In this document: positions 1 through 10,489 of the stretch, piece by piece
Numbering within the stretch: the first letter of the stretch is position 1
How the letters are laid out: each line of letters begins with the position of its first letter
Origin: Campylobacterales bacterium
Lineage (GTDB): Bacteria; Campylobacterota; Campylobacteria; Campylobacterales; Arcobacteraceae
NCBI GenBank assembly: GCA_018399655.1
Contig: JAGYNS010000002.1
Location: 1-40,447 of the forward strand
Direction of reading: 5' to 3'
Length of the DNA stretch: 40,447 nucleotides
The notes under the pieces: generated by a model
The model's input: only the letters and a program-made list of their open reading frames with translations
What the model was told of the DNA's origin: nothing
The model's database searches: none
Program-made: the position numbers and the translations under genes

Positions 1-19
1 CAAACATTTTTTTCCTTTT

Positions 20-322
20 TTAACTATTAATATCATGAAGCTCTTTAAATAAATACGCTTCTACTATATCTTCTATATATCTTTGTGTTGGAGCTACTAG
101 TATTGCTAGCCCCTCTTCCATAAATGGCCAGATATGCTCTTTTTGGTCTTTTACTACAACCACATCAATCCAATCACTTATCTCATCTCTTGATTGATAA
201 AATTGACTATTTGATATTTTTCCTTCTAATATATCAAGTAATACCCAATATTGAGCATCATCTATACTACAAAGTTTTGCAGACTCAATATCACTATCAT
301 CTACGGGTAACAAAATATTCAT
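20..322 (-). CDS. Small protein, possibly NifX/NifB-type dinitrogenase iron-molybdenum cofactor domain family
   Basis: Complete 100-aa ORF starting MNILLPVDDSDIESAKLCSIDDAQYWVLLD; N-terminus resembles the M(R/K)IAxPVDD start of the NifX-like domain. Weak family call. Confidence 0.5.
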   Translation of the reverse strand: MNILLPVDDSDIESAKLCSIDDAQYWVLLDILEGKISNSQFYQSRDEISDWIDVVVVKDQKEHIWPFMEEGLAILVAPTQRYIEDIVEAYLFKELHDINS

Positions 323-399
323 TATTTTTCCTTTTATGGTGCCAATTTATTGTAGTTTGTATTATATTAAAAATAAGATTAGATTTTAATTGAAAAGTA

Positions 400-508
400 T
401 AAAGTACCCCTTCCAGATACCTAAACACATAAAAAAGAGAGGTTCCTTGCTGTATTCCTACCCTGGGGAGTTGCCTTTCAGTTTCATTGTAAAGGTCTAA
501 AAGAGGTA
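400..508 (-). ncRNA. ffs: Signal recognition particle RNA (4.5S / bacterial small SRP RNA)
   Basis: Minus strand reads CCCCAGG-GTA-GGAA-TAC-AGCAAGG, matching the SRP domain IV pattern CAGG-stem-GGAA-stem-AGCA with complementary GTA/TAC. Flanking arms pair as a long rod (UACCUCUUUUAGACC with GGUAUCUGGAAGGGGUA). A TACAAT -10-like box lies just upstream at 514-519. Confidence 0.87.
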
Positions 509-513
509 GTGGA

Positions 514-519
514 ATTGTA
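514..519 (-). promoter_or_regulatory. Putative -10 element for ffs
   Basis: Minus strand TATTTTCAATACAATTCCACTACC; TACAAT ends about 6 nt before the inferred RNA 5' end. Confidence 0.5.
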
Positions 520-544
520 TTGAAAATATATTTAATACTAGATT

Positions 545-571
545 AAACAAAGCTAATAGTTAGCTTTGTTT
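545..571 (-). terminator. Hairpin terminator at the 3' end of the nuo operon
   Basis: Perfect 12-bp stem, 3-nt loop: AAACAAAGCTAA TAG TTAGCTTTGTTT, touching the nuoN stop codon. Confidence 0.72.
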
Positions 572-2055
572 TAAAATCCACTCATCTGAACATAAGTAGA
601 GATCATATTCAATAACGGGTCAATATAAAGAATAGAAGTGACCGTAATAATTGCAGAGATACCAATCACTGTTTTGAGTGGATTATTTGCATTCCCCATA
701 AACTCCATACGATCATCTTCTCTTGGCTCTTTTAAGAACATATACACAATAAGCTTTAAGTAATAGTATGCAGCAATTGCAGAGTTAAGTGCCATAATAA
801 GAGCAAGTAAAATATATCCACCATTTACTGTAGCTCCTATAAGGTACATTTTTCCCCAAAATAAACTAAATGGTGGGATCCCAGCAAGGCTTAACAAAAA
901 CAATCCCATAAGAGAAGCGGCGATTGGCGATCTTTTGATCATTCCTGAAAACTTCTCAAATGGATGATCTGATTGGAATCCATGATCTGTTTTGGTTCTA
1001 TTTACCCATAGCATAGCAAATGCCCCTAGATTTGTAAATGTAAATAAAATCCAGTACAAAAATAACCCTTCTGTTGCTTGTGTAGTACCAACTAAGATCG
1101 CTGCCATAACAAAACCTGCATGTGATACAGATGAGTAAGCCAACATCCTTTTTACATCAGTTTGAACTAAAGCTACCATATTAGGAAGAGTCATTGTTAT
1201 TACTACTGTGATATATAGCACAAATTCTACCCACTGATTATTCACACTTACAAATATTTCAAAAAATCTAAGTGCTACTACAAACGCTGCAATTTTTGGA
1301 ACAACAGACATATACCCAGCCATTGCTGAGCTACTTCCTTCATATACATCTGGTGCCCAAGTGTGAAATGGTACAAGTGAAAGTTTGAACCCAAGTCCAC
1401 CAAGGATAAAAACTACCCCTAATAGTACAAATGGATAGTTTGCAAAGTCAGATGCAACTAAACTTTGACTTATATATCCAAGCTCAACACTTCCTGTAAG
1501 AGCGTAGAATATCATTATACCAAAGGCAAAAAATGCTGCTGCTAGTGCTCCCATTGTAAAGTATTTTATAGCTGCCTCAGTTGATTTATCCCTATTATGC
1601 ATAGCTATAAGTGCATAGAGTGACATAGAAGCTGTTTCAAGTCCAACAAAAATAAGAATCAAGTTGTCACTTGCTACCATAAATTGGAACCCTGCTACCA
1701 TAAATAAAAATAGTGCAAAATATTCTGGATATCTATATTCATGGAATCTTTTTTGTGATAATGCAAGCAAGATAAACAATCCAGATGCTACTAAAATAAT
1801 AATTTGAGCAAGCAATGATATCCCATCCATCAACATCACATCAAAGAAACCTCTCGTAGCACCACTGTATCCAACTACAGAACCTAAACTAATAAGTAAT
1901 ACGAGTATCGTTAACATTACATACAACGATTTATGTAAGTTTTTAGTTATTAGATCGATACATATTATCAATAATCCCCCAGCAATAGCTATAAGCATTG
2001 GAACAAGTGAAGGTAGATTTAAAGCGGCTATATCTACTGAAATTGGCTCAATCAT
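571..2055 (-). CDS. nuoN: NADH-quinone oxidoreductase subunit N
   Basis: 494 aa, multi-TM antiporter-like subunit; [14 protein letters not shown] and [11 protein letters not shown] motifs; operon position. Confidence 0.96.
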   Translation of the reverse strand: MIEPISVDIAALNLPSLVPMLIAIAGGLLIICIDLITKNLHKSLYVMLTILVLLISLGSVVGYSGATRGFFDVMLMDGISLLAQIIILVASGLFILLALSQKRFHEYRYPEYFALFLFMVAGFQFMVASDNLILIFVGLETASMSLYALIAMHNRDKSTEAAIKYFTMGALAAAFFAFGIMIFYALTGSVELGYISQSLVASDFANYPFVLLGVVFILGGLGFKLSLVPFHTWAPDVYEGSSSAMAGYMSVVPKIAAFVVALRFFEIFVSVNNQWVEFVLYITVVITMTLPNMVALVQTDVKRMLAYSSVSHAGFVMAAILVGTTQATEGLFLYWILFTFTNLGAFAMLWVNRTKTDHGFQSDHPFEKFSGMIKRSPIAASLMGLFLLSLAGIPPFSLFWGKMYLIGATVNGGYILLALIMALNSAIAAYYYLKLIVYMFLKEPREDDRMEFMGNANNPLKTVIGISAIITVTSILYIDPLLNMISTYVQMSGF

Positions 2056-3581
2056 TATTTTGTCTCCCCTATTGTATTAACCATTGCAATTTTCTCTTTT
2101 GCTTCTGGTGTTACTGATTTTAAGTACATCACTTGTACCAACTGCTTGACAGATTTATCAACTGGATCAAGCACTGGCTTTGGATAAACTCCTAGATATA
2201 TCACAATCATTACAAGTGGTACAAGTGCAGCTAGCTCTCTTCCTTTTACATCTTGTAGTTTTTCATTCACTGTTTTTGTCACTGGTCCAAAGAATGTTTT
2301 TTTGTAAAGTACTAGCATATACACTGCACCTAAAATGATCGTAGTTCCTGCAATAATTGTAAGAACTGGTGATACTGCAAAAAATCCTAGTAAACTTAAA
2401 AACTCACCTACAAATCCAATAGTAAGTGGAAGCCCAACGGAAGCCATTAGCATAATACCAAATATTGTTGCAAACATCGGCATTGGTTTTGCTAATCCAC
2501 CAAATTCACTCATCATCTTTGTATTTCTTCTATCGTAAATCACCCCTACAAGCATAAACAGAGCCCCTGAAACGATACCGTGTGAGATCATAAGAAAAAT
2601 AGACCCACCGATCCCCTCAACATTGAGTGCAAAAATACCAAGAATAATTACCCCCATATGTGATACTGAGGAGTAAGCAACAACTTGTTTAATATCCTCT
2701 TGAGCATATGCTACAAGTGCTGTGTAAACTATGGCAATGATTGCCAATATAGCCATAGGGATCATAAGTATGACACTCGCATCTGGGAATAGAGGTAATG
2801 AAAATCGTACAAATCCATAAGTTCCCATTTTAAGCAATACTGCTGCTAGAATAACCGAACCAATTGTTGGTGCTTGTCCATGTGCATATGGAAGCCATGT
2901 ATGAAATGGTACCATTGGAACTTTAATAGCAAACCCCAAAAAGAATGCCGCAAATAGCCAAAGCTGCATATCCACAGGCAACATCATCATGTTCCAATCC
3001 ATTATGCTAAAGCTCCATGTTCCTGTTGTTTGGAAATAAACATATCCCATATAAAGCATACCTACAAGCATCACTAATGACCCTGTAAATGTGAAAAGGA
3101 AAAACTTTACTGAAGCATAGATTCGTAATTTTCCACCCCATGCTCCAACAATATATAACATAGGAACCAATGATAACTCCCAGAACAAATAGAATATGAT
3201 CGCATCAAGGGCAACAAACACCCCAACCATAGTCATCTCTAAAAATAATACTGAGATAATAAGGTTTTTAAGATCCCTTTTTTCAGTGAGTCCTATTAAT
3301 GCAATCATGGTCATAAATGTAGTCATAATAACTAAAAACAATGAGATACCATCTATCCCTAAGTTGTACGATATTCCATATTGTGAAATTATTGGTATAA
3401 ACTCACTAAATTGCATCCCAGCATAATTTGTATCAAATGTAGCCCATAGGTAGCAAGCAAGTAAAAACTCTATTGCTGTTACTGTTATACCATAAGTTCT
3501 AATTGAATCCTTATCTACCATGAATCCAATCACAGCAGCAAATGCTGGAAAAAATACTAAAATTGATAAAATATATTCCAT
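2055..3581 (-). CDS. nuoM: NADH-quinone oxidoreductase subunit M
   Basis: 508 aa; [40 protein letters not shown]. Confidence 0.96.
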   Translation of the reverse strand: MEYILSILVFFPAFAAVIGFMVDKDSIRTYGITVTAIEFLLACYLWATFDTNYAGMQFSEFIPIISQYGISYNLGIDGISLFLVIMTTFMTMIALIGLTEKRDLKNLIISVLFLEMTMVGVFVALDAIIFYLFWELSLVPMLYIVGAWGGKLRIYASVKFFLFTFTGSLVMLVGMLYMGYVYFQTTGTWSFSIMDWNMMMLPVDMQLWLFAAFFLGFAIKVPMVPFHTWLPYAHGQAPTIGSVILAAVLLKMGTYGFVRFSLPLFPDASVILMIPMAILAIIAIVYTALVAYAQEDIKQVVAYSSVSHMGVIILGIFALNVEGIGGSIFLMISHGIVSGALFMLVGVIYDRRNTKMMSEFGGLAKPMPMFATIFGIMLMASVGLPLTIGFVGEFLSLLGFFAVSPVLTIIAGTTIILGAVYMLVLYKKTFFGPVTKTVNEKLQDVKGRELAALVPLVMIVIYLGVYPKPVLDPVDKSVKQLVQVMYLKSVTPEAKEKIAMVNTIGETK

Positions 3582-3593
3582 ACTTTCCCTTTC

Positions 3594-5546
3594 CTACTTT
3601 AAATTACCAAAAACGATTGCTAGAATTAGAAGTACTAATATACCTATTCCCATCCATTTCAACGCTTTTGATAAGTTTCCTGACTGCATTGCAGTTCCTG
3701 CTTCTCCACCACTGTAAATCCCTTTTGCAATACCATCTACAATTGCATCAATAATTTTAAGGTCAAGCTCTTTCCAGCTAAATGTTGCTAGTTTTCCATA
3801 CGGTTTTGAAACTACATTTTCCCAAAAATGGTTCATGTAATATTGATTGGCTAGTATTTTATAACATGGTCTATTTTTAAATGTTTCACTAAAATAGGTT
3901 CCATCTTTTTGAAACTTTAATACCGCCAACGCAATACCACCAAGTGCAATACCGAGTGTAAGGATTATAAGCATCCAGAATGTTCCTGTAGTTACATGGA
4001 TATCAAGTTCTGGAAGTGTTTTTGTAATCATCTCAACATATGCTTCTTTAAAGAACCCTGCAACCACTGCTAAAATAGCAAGTGGTGCCATTGCAGCTAT
4101 TACAAATGTATAGGTTTCATGTGGATGTTGATAATTTTCATCCTCTTTATTGTGACTCCAGTTCTCTTTTCCAAAAAAGATATACATAATAAGTCTAAAT
4201 GAATAAAATGCTGTAAGACCTGCTGTTATCCATAATACTGCCCAAATCACATATGCATGTGTTCCAAATGCAACTTCTAGAATTAAATCTTTTGAGAAGA
4301 ACCCAGCAAATGGGAAGATACCTGCAAGTGCTATAGAAGCTAAGATCATAATAAGACCTGTTTTTGGCATATATTTATACAAATTACCCATCTTTTTAAT
4401 ACTAATCTCATCATTCATAGCATGCATAACATTTCCAGCGCCTAAGAATAATACTGATTTGAAGAATGCATGCATTGCAAGATGAAATAGTGCCACCCAG
4501 TATGCTCCAAGACCAGCTGCTACAAACATATACCCTAGTTGTGATAAAGTTGAAAATGCAATGATTTTCTTCATATTTGTAGCTACTAGTGCCATTGCAG
4601 CAGCTCCAATTGCTACAAGAGCACCAAGCGCTGCAATAAAATATCCAACTTCAGGGACAACTGTAAAAATCTCATTTGCTCGAATAACTAAATAAACCCC
4701 AGCAGTTACCATTGTTGCAGCGTGAATCAATGCTGAAACTGGTGTTGGACCCTCCATAGCGTTTGCAAGCCAGGTATTAAATGGAAATTGAGCTGATTTA
4801 CCCATTGCTCCAATGAAAAGAAAAATTGCAATAGCAACTACTAATCCATCACTTAATCCACCAATTTGTGCAAAAACCACATCATATTGTAAACTTCCAA
4901 TATTCCAAAATATCAAGAACATACCAACAAGCATACCAAGGTCTGCAACTCTATTCATAATAAATGCTTCATTTGCTGCCCATGATGGGGATGGTGAAGA
5001 GTATGGAGAGAGTGTAGAAAATGGTGATTGTGTGATATCTTTACTTCTTTCTTGATCCTTTTTATGATACCAAAACCCAATCAGACCCCAAGAACAAAGT
5101 CCAACTCCTTCCCAACCAATAAATAGACCAGCAAAGTTATCTGACATCACAAGTATCATCATAGAAAAAACAAATGCGGAAAGCCACGCAAAAAATCTAT
5201 TAAATGATTTGTCATGATCCATATATCCAATTGAGTGAATATGCACCATTGTAGATACTAATGTAACCACAACCATCATCACTACACTTACAGGATCAAC
5301 GATAAACCCAAATGGTATATCAACATTTCCTATCACTATCCAATCAAGCATTTTCACATTGACCACTGCATTTGCAGTATAGATATGTGAAAGCAAAATT
5401 AAAGAAGCTATTAATGAAACCCCTAACAGTGCAGATGTTACAATTCCTACAAATAATTTTTTAGGACTATTGCTAAACAGTGCTGCAAACAGTGACCCAA
5501 CTAATGGTGCAAATAGTGCCGTATATAAAAAACCTTCCATCTTCAA
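3594..5546 (-). CDS. nuoL: NADH-quinone oxidoreductase subunit L
   Basis: 650 aa; FIGWEGVGLCSWGLIGFWY, STLSQLGYMFVAAGLGAY; contains an unusual Ser/Pro-rich insert (see findings). Confidence 0.96.
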   Translation of the reverse strand: MKMEGFLYTALFAPLVGSLFAALFSNSPKKLFVGIVTSALLGVSLIASLILLSHIYTANAVVNVKMLDWIVIGNVDIPFGFIVDPVSVVMMVVVTLVSTMVHIHSIGYMDHDKSFNRFFAWLSAFVFSMMILVMSDNFAGLFIGWEGVGLCSWGLIGFWYHKKDQERSKDITQSPFSTLSPYSSPSPSWAANEAFIMNRVADLGMLVGMFLIFWNIGSLQYDVVFAQIGGLSDGLVVAIAIFLFIGAMGKSAQFPFNTWLANAMEGPTPVSALIHAATMVTAGVYLVIRANEIFTVVPEVGYFIAALGALVAIGAAAMALVATNMKKIIAFSTLSQLGYMFVAAGLGAYWVALFHLAMHAFFKSVLFLGAGNVMHAMNDEISIKKMGNLYKYMPKTGLIMILASIALAGIFPFAGFFSKDLILEVAFGTHAYVIWAVLWITAGLTAFYSFRLIMYIFFGKENWSHNKEDENYQHPHETYTFVIAAMAPLAILAVVAGFFKEAYVEMITKTLPELDIHVTTGTFWMLIILTLGIALGGIALAVLKFQKDGTYFSETFKNRPCYKILANQYYMNHFWENVVSKPYGKLATFSWKELDLKIIDAIVDGIAKGIYSGGEAGTAMQSGNLSKALKWMGIGILVLLILAIVFGNLK

Positions 5547-5852
5547 CTACCCTTTCATACTTTGTAATGTATCGAGACTAATAGTATTGTGTCTTTTAAA
5601 CCAAAGTACTAACAATCCTAGCCCTATAGCTACTTCACTTGCTGCTACTGCTATGATGAAAAAAGCAAACATTTGCCCCGTAAGATCACCATGAAACTTC
5701 GAAATTGCTGCTAATCCTATATTAACTGCATTGAGCATAATCTCTGTAGAGAAAAATAGCATTAGTAAGTTTTTTCTTCGTAATGCACCATACATACCTA
5801 TCATAAATATAATGGTACTTAAGATTAGATAATCATTTAGTGTTATACTCAT
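5547..5852 (-). CDS. nuoK: NADH-quinone oxidoreductase subunit K
   Basis: 101 aa, 3 TM, STEIMLNAVNIGL and AASEVAIGLGLLV. Confidence 0.96.
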   Translation of the reverse strand: MSITLNDYLILSTIIFMIGMYGALRRKNLLMLFFSTEIMLNAVNIGLAAISKFHGDLTGQMFAFFIIAVAASEVAIGLGLLVLWFKRHNTISLDTLQSMKG

Positions 5853-6430
5853 TTAATATCCTTTTTAATCTCTGAATCTGTTCTATGGTGATCAATATCA
5901 TGCTCTTCCATCTCGGTAATTGATACATCCATCTTCTTTCCAGCTAAAATTATTCCACCTATCATAGCTACAAGAAGCATCACCGCAGCAACTTCAAATG
6001 GGATGAGATATTTTGTAAATAAAACAAGTCCTATATCTTGAGTATTTCCGTACGCTTCATTAATTGGATAGTGTGCTGTGATATTAGCTCCAATTATAGG
6101 CGCTGTTAATATAGCCACTACTAAAAGGGCAATTACTCCAGACATTAAGAAAGTTAATCGTGGTTTCGCTACTGATTCTTTTACATCATTAATAGAGTCA
6201 AAAAACATCATACCAAAAGCATACAAAGCCATAACAGCTCCTGTATATACTACGATTTGTACTGCTCCTAAAAATTCAGCTCCTAGTAAAAAGAAAAATG
6301 CAGAGATGAAAATCATCCCAGCAGCTAATGAGCTTAATGCATAAAGTGCATTTTTCGTCATAACGGTTACTGTAAACATTGCTATTGTTAAAAAAGCAAA
6401 TAGGTAAAAGGCTACTACTTCAAACATCAT
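5849..6430 (-). CDS. nuoJ: NADH-quinone oxidoreductase subunit J
   Basis: 193 aa; GAEFLGAVQIVVYTGAVMALYAFGMMFFD. Confidence 0.95.
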   Translation of the reverse strand: MMFEVVAFYLFAFLTIAMFTVTVMTKNALYALSSLAAGMIFISAFFFLLGAEFLGAVQIVVYTGAVMALYAFGMMFFDSINDVKESVAKPRLTFLMSGVIALLVVAILTAPIIGANITAHYPINEAYGNTQDIGLVLFTKYLIPFEVAAVMLLVAMIGGIILAGKKMDVSITEMEEHDIDHHRTDSEIKKDIK

Positions 6431-6436
6431 TATTCC

Positions 6437-7063
6437 TTAATAAGCCAGTGGCGTTTTTTTGATTTTTTTATCTGCATCGGGTGAAATTGCACCAAATCCA
6501 TCATATTCCACTTGTTGTGCTAACTGGTCAAATGGGGTTAAAAGATCATCTTTGAGAACAAAGTGTTCTCTTTGTTCACTTGCATTTTCATATCTTCCCC
6601 CATGAACAATTGCAAGTTCTGGGCATACTTCAGCACAGTATCCACAAAAGATACAACGACCTAGATTAATGGTATACTCCATAACCTCTTTTCGCGAGTT
6701 TTCATCTATTTTTGTATCCATTCGAATACATTTTGCGATACAAATTTTCTCACACAATCCACACCCAATACATCGGTTATTTCCACTTTCAAGAAGACCC
6801 AAAAGCTTGTGTACTGCTCTATATCTTGGGCTAATTGGAAGTTTCTCTATTGGATAGAGTGTATTGTGTGTCTCATTGTTGACCAATACACCTTTCATTA
6901 TTTTAAAAGTTATCCCTAAACCTTTAAAAAGCTCTAGACTCAAACTTCTTTTTACTACTTGCGTAAACTGTTGCCATCCTGTTTTTGGATACTCTTCAAT
7001 ATCCATTAAAACATACTCTTGAGTGCCAACATTTCTCTCTTTTAAATCTTTAAAACTCATCAT
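6437..7063 (-). CDS. nuoI: NADH-quinone oxidoreductase subunit I (two [4Fe-4S])
   Basis: 208 aa; CIGCGLCEKIC and CIFCGYCAEVCP motifs. Confidence 0.96.
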   Translation of the reverse strand: MMSFKDLKERNVGTQEYVLMDIEEYPKTGWQQFTQVVKRSLSLELFKGLGITFKIMKGVLVNNETHNTLYPIEKLPISPRYRAVHKLLGLLESGNNRCIGCGLCEKICIAKCIRMDTKIDENSRKEVMEYTINLGRCIFCGYCAEVCPELAIVHGGRYENASEQREHFVLKDDLLTPFDQLAQQVEYDGFGAISPDADKKIKKTPLAY

Positions 7064-7072
7064 TCAACCCTT

Positions 7073-8032
7073 TTATAGTACTACTAGACCAGTTACTAGT
7101 ATATTTAATAAAGCTAATGGCATCAACACTTTCCAACATAACCACATCAATTGATCTGGTCGTATGTGTGGCCAAGATGCTCTTGTCCATAAGAAAAGGA
7201 AAATCAAGAACATAACTTTTAAAATAATTGCTAACGCTCCAGGGATAAACCATAGATCATTGAACCCACCTAAAAACATTAAAGATGTTAAGAATGCTAT
7301 TGTAAAAAGGTTTGCATATTCACCTATAAAAAACATCCCCCATCTCATCCCAGAATACTCTGTCGCATATCCAGCAATAACTTCTGCTTCATGCTCTAAA
7401 AGGTCAAAAGGTGTTCTATTTGTCTCTGCAAATCCTGCTATTAAAAATAGGAAAAATGCTACAGGCTGTGTCCAAATAAGCCAATTTGACAATCCACCTG
7501 CTTGATAGTTGTTAATATCAATAAGTGATAAACTTCCTACAAGCATCAATGGAGCTAAAATCGAAAGACCAGTAACAACCTCATATGAAAGAAGTTGAAT
7601 AGCTGTTCTGGCACCTCCAAGAAGTCCCCATTTATTTGCTTGAGACATACCACCTAAAAGTGGTCCATACAATCCTGTTGCCATAACACCAAGGACAAAT
7701 AACACCCCAACATTGACATCAGATACAATTACTCCAGGGAGAAACGGTATTGCTGTCATTGCAATAAATGCCGTTGCTGCAGTGATCACTGGAGCTATCA
7801 TAAAAATAAGTCTATTTGAATTTTGTGGAACAAAATCCTCTTTTGTAAAAAGTTTTGCACCATCAGCTAAAATTTGTAGCAGTCCATAAGGACCTACATG
7901 CATAGGACCAGGTCGTCTTTGCATAAAAGCTAATATTTTTCTTTCCACATATGTAGTAAATCCAGCTAATGCAGAAAATACGGCTAAAATAACTACTACT
8001 TTAACTATTGTCATTAGAATTTCATTATCCAT
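7073..8032 (-). CDS. nuoH: NADH-quinone oxidoreductase subunit H
   Basis: 319 aa; YVERKILAFMQRRPGPMHVGPYGLLQ, AETNRTPFDLLEHEAEVIAGY. Confidence 0.97.
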   Translation of the reverse strand: MDNEILMTIVKVVVILAVFSALAGFTTYVERKILAFMQRRPGPMHVGPYGLLQILADGAKLFTKEDFVPQNSNRLIFMIAPVITAATAFIAMTAIPFLPGVIVSDVNVGVLFVLGVMATGLYGPLLGGMSQANKWGLLGGARTAIQLLSYEVVTGLSILAPLMLVGSLSLIDINNYQAGGLSNWLIWTQPVAFFLFLIAGFAETNRTPFDLLEHEAEVIAGYATEYSGMRWGMFFIGEYANLFTIAFLTSLMFLGGFNDLWFIPGALAIILKVMFLIFLFLWTRASWPHIRPDQLMWLCWKVLMPLALLNILVTGLVVL

Positions 8033-8035
8033 CTT

Positions 8036-10489
8036 TTACACCTTTGTTATATTTGCTGTAGCGAATCTACAGTTTTCAAATAGTTTTCTTGTTTCACAAT
8101 TTTTTTCAAATGTTGGTACATACGAAATCTCCCCTTTTAGATCACTATCCACCCTTACAAAAAGTGTTACTTTTTGATCATTTGCAGATATTTCAACCTT
8201 GTCATCTTCTTTTAGCTCAAGTTGAGCAGCAAGCTCACTTGAAACATATAGAGCAACTATATCATTTTTTAGTTGATTTGCAAGTGCAGTAAACTCATTA
8301 AACTGATTAATTGGGTTTGCACTGTATATAATATACTCACTTTCATTTTTACTTAATGAGTTTATTGTCGTGTTAAAAGGTTGCTCTTTTCTATCTACAG
8401 GTTCACAATCAATGGTATAGCCTCTATGCTCTGCACGGTCATTACCATAATAATTTTCAAGGAGATCAAACTCTATTTTTTTGAATATCTCTTGTGTATA
8501 TTCTATAGTGTTACTTTTTTTCTCATCTAATATCTCATTTGCAATATTATTGAGGCAATATCCATGATAAGCTACTGCAGCATTTGTAGGGACAACTTTT
8601 TTGTTAATATTTACAAATGTCCCCTCTTGTTGAGACAATACTGGCATATCAAGATCCCCATCACCTAAGCTACTGATTTGAAAATCTGCTTCCATATTGT
8701 ACCCTACTGTTTTCCCAGTAGCAATCACATCAAGATCACATAACTTACTTACCCCTAACGAATTTGTTTGTGTTGGGATAATAAGAACTTTAAACGGCGT
8801 ATACTTTTCAACTATAGCAACTAACTTTGCCAAACTACTGCTATTTGGATGGTTGATACAATCTTCCCCTACTATTAAACTAAAGTTTTCTTTTTTCGCA
8901 AGCATCGCTTCAAGAGTTTCTAAAAGAGATTCATCACTTCCTATAGTATCTAAAAGTTTTGTATAGGAATATTCAACTTCTGTATCTACTTTTTTAGGTA
9001 CCATTTTAGTTGTTTCTTTCTCTTCTCCTGTTTCAGGATCAGTAACCATCTCAACAACTTTTTCTTTAATAGTTTCTGTGACTACTTTTGTTCGTTTCTC
9101 TTTAAATGAATCCAAAAAGCTTTGAATATCTTCAGGTAGATCTTTCCCAAACTGATCAAGTATAAGGTAAAAAACAGCCTCTTCACTTAATACATTTATT
9201 TGTACTGGCTGAATAGTTTTTCCTAATTTTCCTAGCCCTTCAATATGCTTATCTCCCATAGGATGAAAATATATTCCTGCACCTTTATTCATACTAATCG
9301 CATTATTAAATGCATATTTTACACTTGGAGCATCCGATTTTAAATAAGACCCAACACTTATAATAAAATCGCTATTGTGGATATCTTCTAAATCTGCACC
9401 ATAAAGATCTTTTCCACTTTCATTTGCGTAGTTGTTTAAAAACTCTTTAAATTTAAAAGCGTTCATATTAACAAGTTTTGCCCCTGTTTTTTCTTTTATT
9501 TTTTGGAGTATATAAGCTTCTTCATTGGTAATAAATGAGTTAAAGACTATAGATTCTGCATTTTTAAAAGCCTCTACTGCTTTTTGAAATTGCTCTTCGT
9601 TTTTTTGAGCTTTATTGATATAATCAAATCCAAAGCGAGCTGCACCACTTAAGCTTGTATAGTGAGAATCATTTGTTACTCTATAGATCCTTTTTTCAAG
9701 ATTATTTTCAATAGTGTCATGTTTTACTTCATAGTACATTAAAGAACAATCTGAACTATAAGGATTTGATGCTGGAATCTTTGTAAGTTCCCACGCATTT
9801 GATTTGTACTGAAAATCACTACTTACAAGAGCTCCTACTGGACAAACAGCAATACACTCCCCACAATCAATACATTTCTCTTCTTCAAAACCTATTAGAT
9901 TTTTATTGAGCTTATTCCACATTGCATAGGCATCTTTTGGCATACACTCTTTATAGGACTTATCAAGTGCTTCAGCTCCTCTTTTAACAGTGCTTAGTGC
10001 ATTTGATCCTATCATATCTTTACAAATAGTTACACACTTTTCACACACTATACAAAGCCCTGGGTCATATTTCATCACTCCCCAATTTTGTGCTGGTCTA
10101 TCTACATCTTTTACAGCATAGTTTTGAGAATCAACTTTCATATACAATGAGTAGTTTTGCAGTTCACACTCACCACTTTGATCACAAACCCCACACTGTA
10201 ATGGATGATTTACATCATAGACTTCCATGATTGCTCGTCGCTCTTTTACGATATTTGGAGTATCAACTTCAATAGCCATTCCATCTTTACATTTTGCATT
10301 ACAAGCATACACTTGCTTACCATCAGCTTCTACCAAACACAATCGACACGCTAATGTTGGTGTACATTTTGTTTGGTAGCAAACTGCTGGGATAAATATC
10401 CCATTCGCTCGAGCCACATTGAGGATAAACTCCCCCTCTTGTGTTTCACACTGTTTTCCATTAATAGTGATATGTATCATATTTCCCAT
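8036..10489 (-). CDS. nuoG: NADH-quinone oxidoreductase subunit G paralog 2 (N7 ligands lost)
   Basis: 817 aa; CYQTKCTPTLACRLC, HPLQCGVCDQSGECELQN, CIVCEKCVTIC, CIDCGECIAVCPVGAL. The ORF start MGNM may be a few codons upstream of the true start (MIHITING). Confidence 0.93.
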   Translation of the reverse strand: MGNMIHITINGKQCETQEGEFILNVARANGIFIPAVCYQTKCTPTLACRLCLVEADGKQVYACNAKCKDGMAIEVDTPNIVKERRAIMEVYDVNHPLQCGVCDQSGECELQNYSLYMKVDSQNYAVKDVDRPAQNWGVMKYDPGLCIVCEKCVTICKDMIGSNALSTVKRGAEALDKSYKECMPKDAYAMWNKLNKNLIGFEEEKCIDCGECIAVCPVGALVSSDFQYKSNAWELTKIPASNPYSSDCSLMYYEVKHDTIENNLEKRIYRVTNDSHYTSLSGAARFGFDYINKAQKNEEQFQKAVEAFKNAESIVFNSFITNEEAYILQKIKEKTGAKLVNMNAFKFKEFLNNYANESGKDLYGADLEDIHNSDFIISVGSYLKSDAPSVKYAFNNAISMNKGAGIYFHPMGDKHIEGLGKLGKTIQPVQINVLSEEAVFYLILDQFGKDLPEDIQSFLDSFKEKRTKVVTETIKEKVVEMVTDPETGEEKETTKMVPKKVDTEVEYSYTKLLDTIGSDESLLETLEAMLAKKENFSLIVGEDCINHPNSSSLAKLVAIVEKYTPFKVLIIPTQTNSLGVSKLCDLDVIATGKTVGYNMEADFQISSLGDGDLDMPVLSQQEGTFVNINKKVVPTNAAVAYHGYCLNNIANEILDEKKSNTIEYTQEIFKKIEFDLLENYYGNDRAEHRGYTIDCEPVDRKEQPFNTTINSLSKNESEYIIYSANPINQFNEFTALANQLKNDIVALYVSSELAAQLELKEDDKVEISANDQKVTLFVRVDSDLKGEISYVPTFEKNCETRKLFENCRFATANITKV

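Noticed and set aside
124-393. Plus-strand ORF of 89 aa opposite the 20-322 gene
   Set aside because: Antisense to a better ORF and runs toward the SRP RNA; hydrophobic/His-rich composition typical of AT-rich antisense.
4813-5055. Plus-strand ORF antisense to nuoL spanning the Ser/Pro insert
   Set aside because: Antisense to a clear nuoL; no family features. The insert itself is reported under nuoL.
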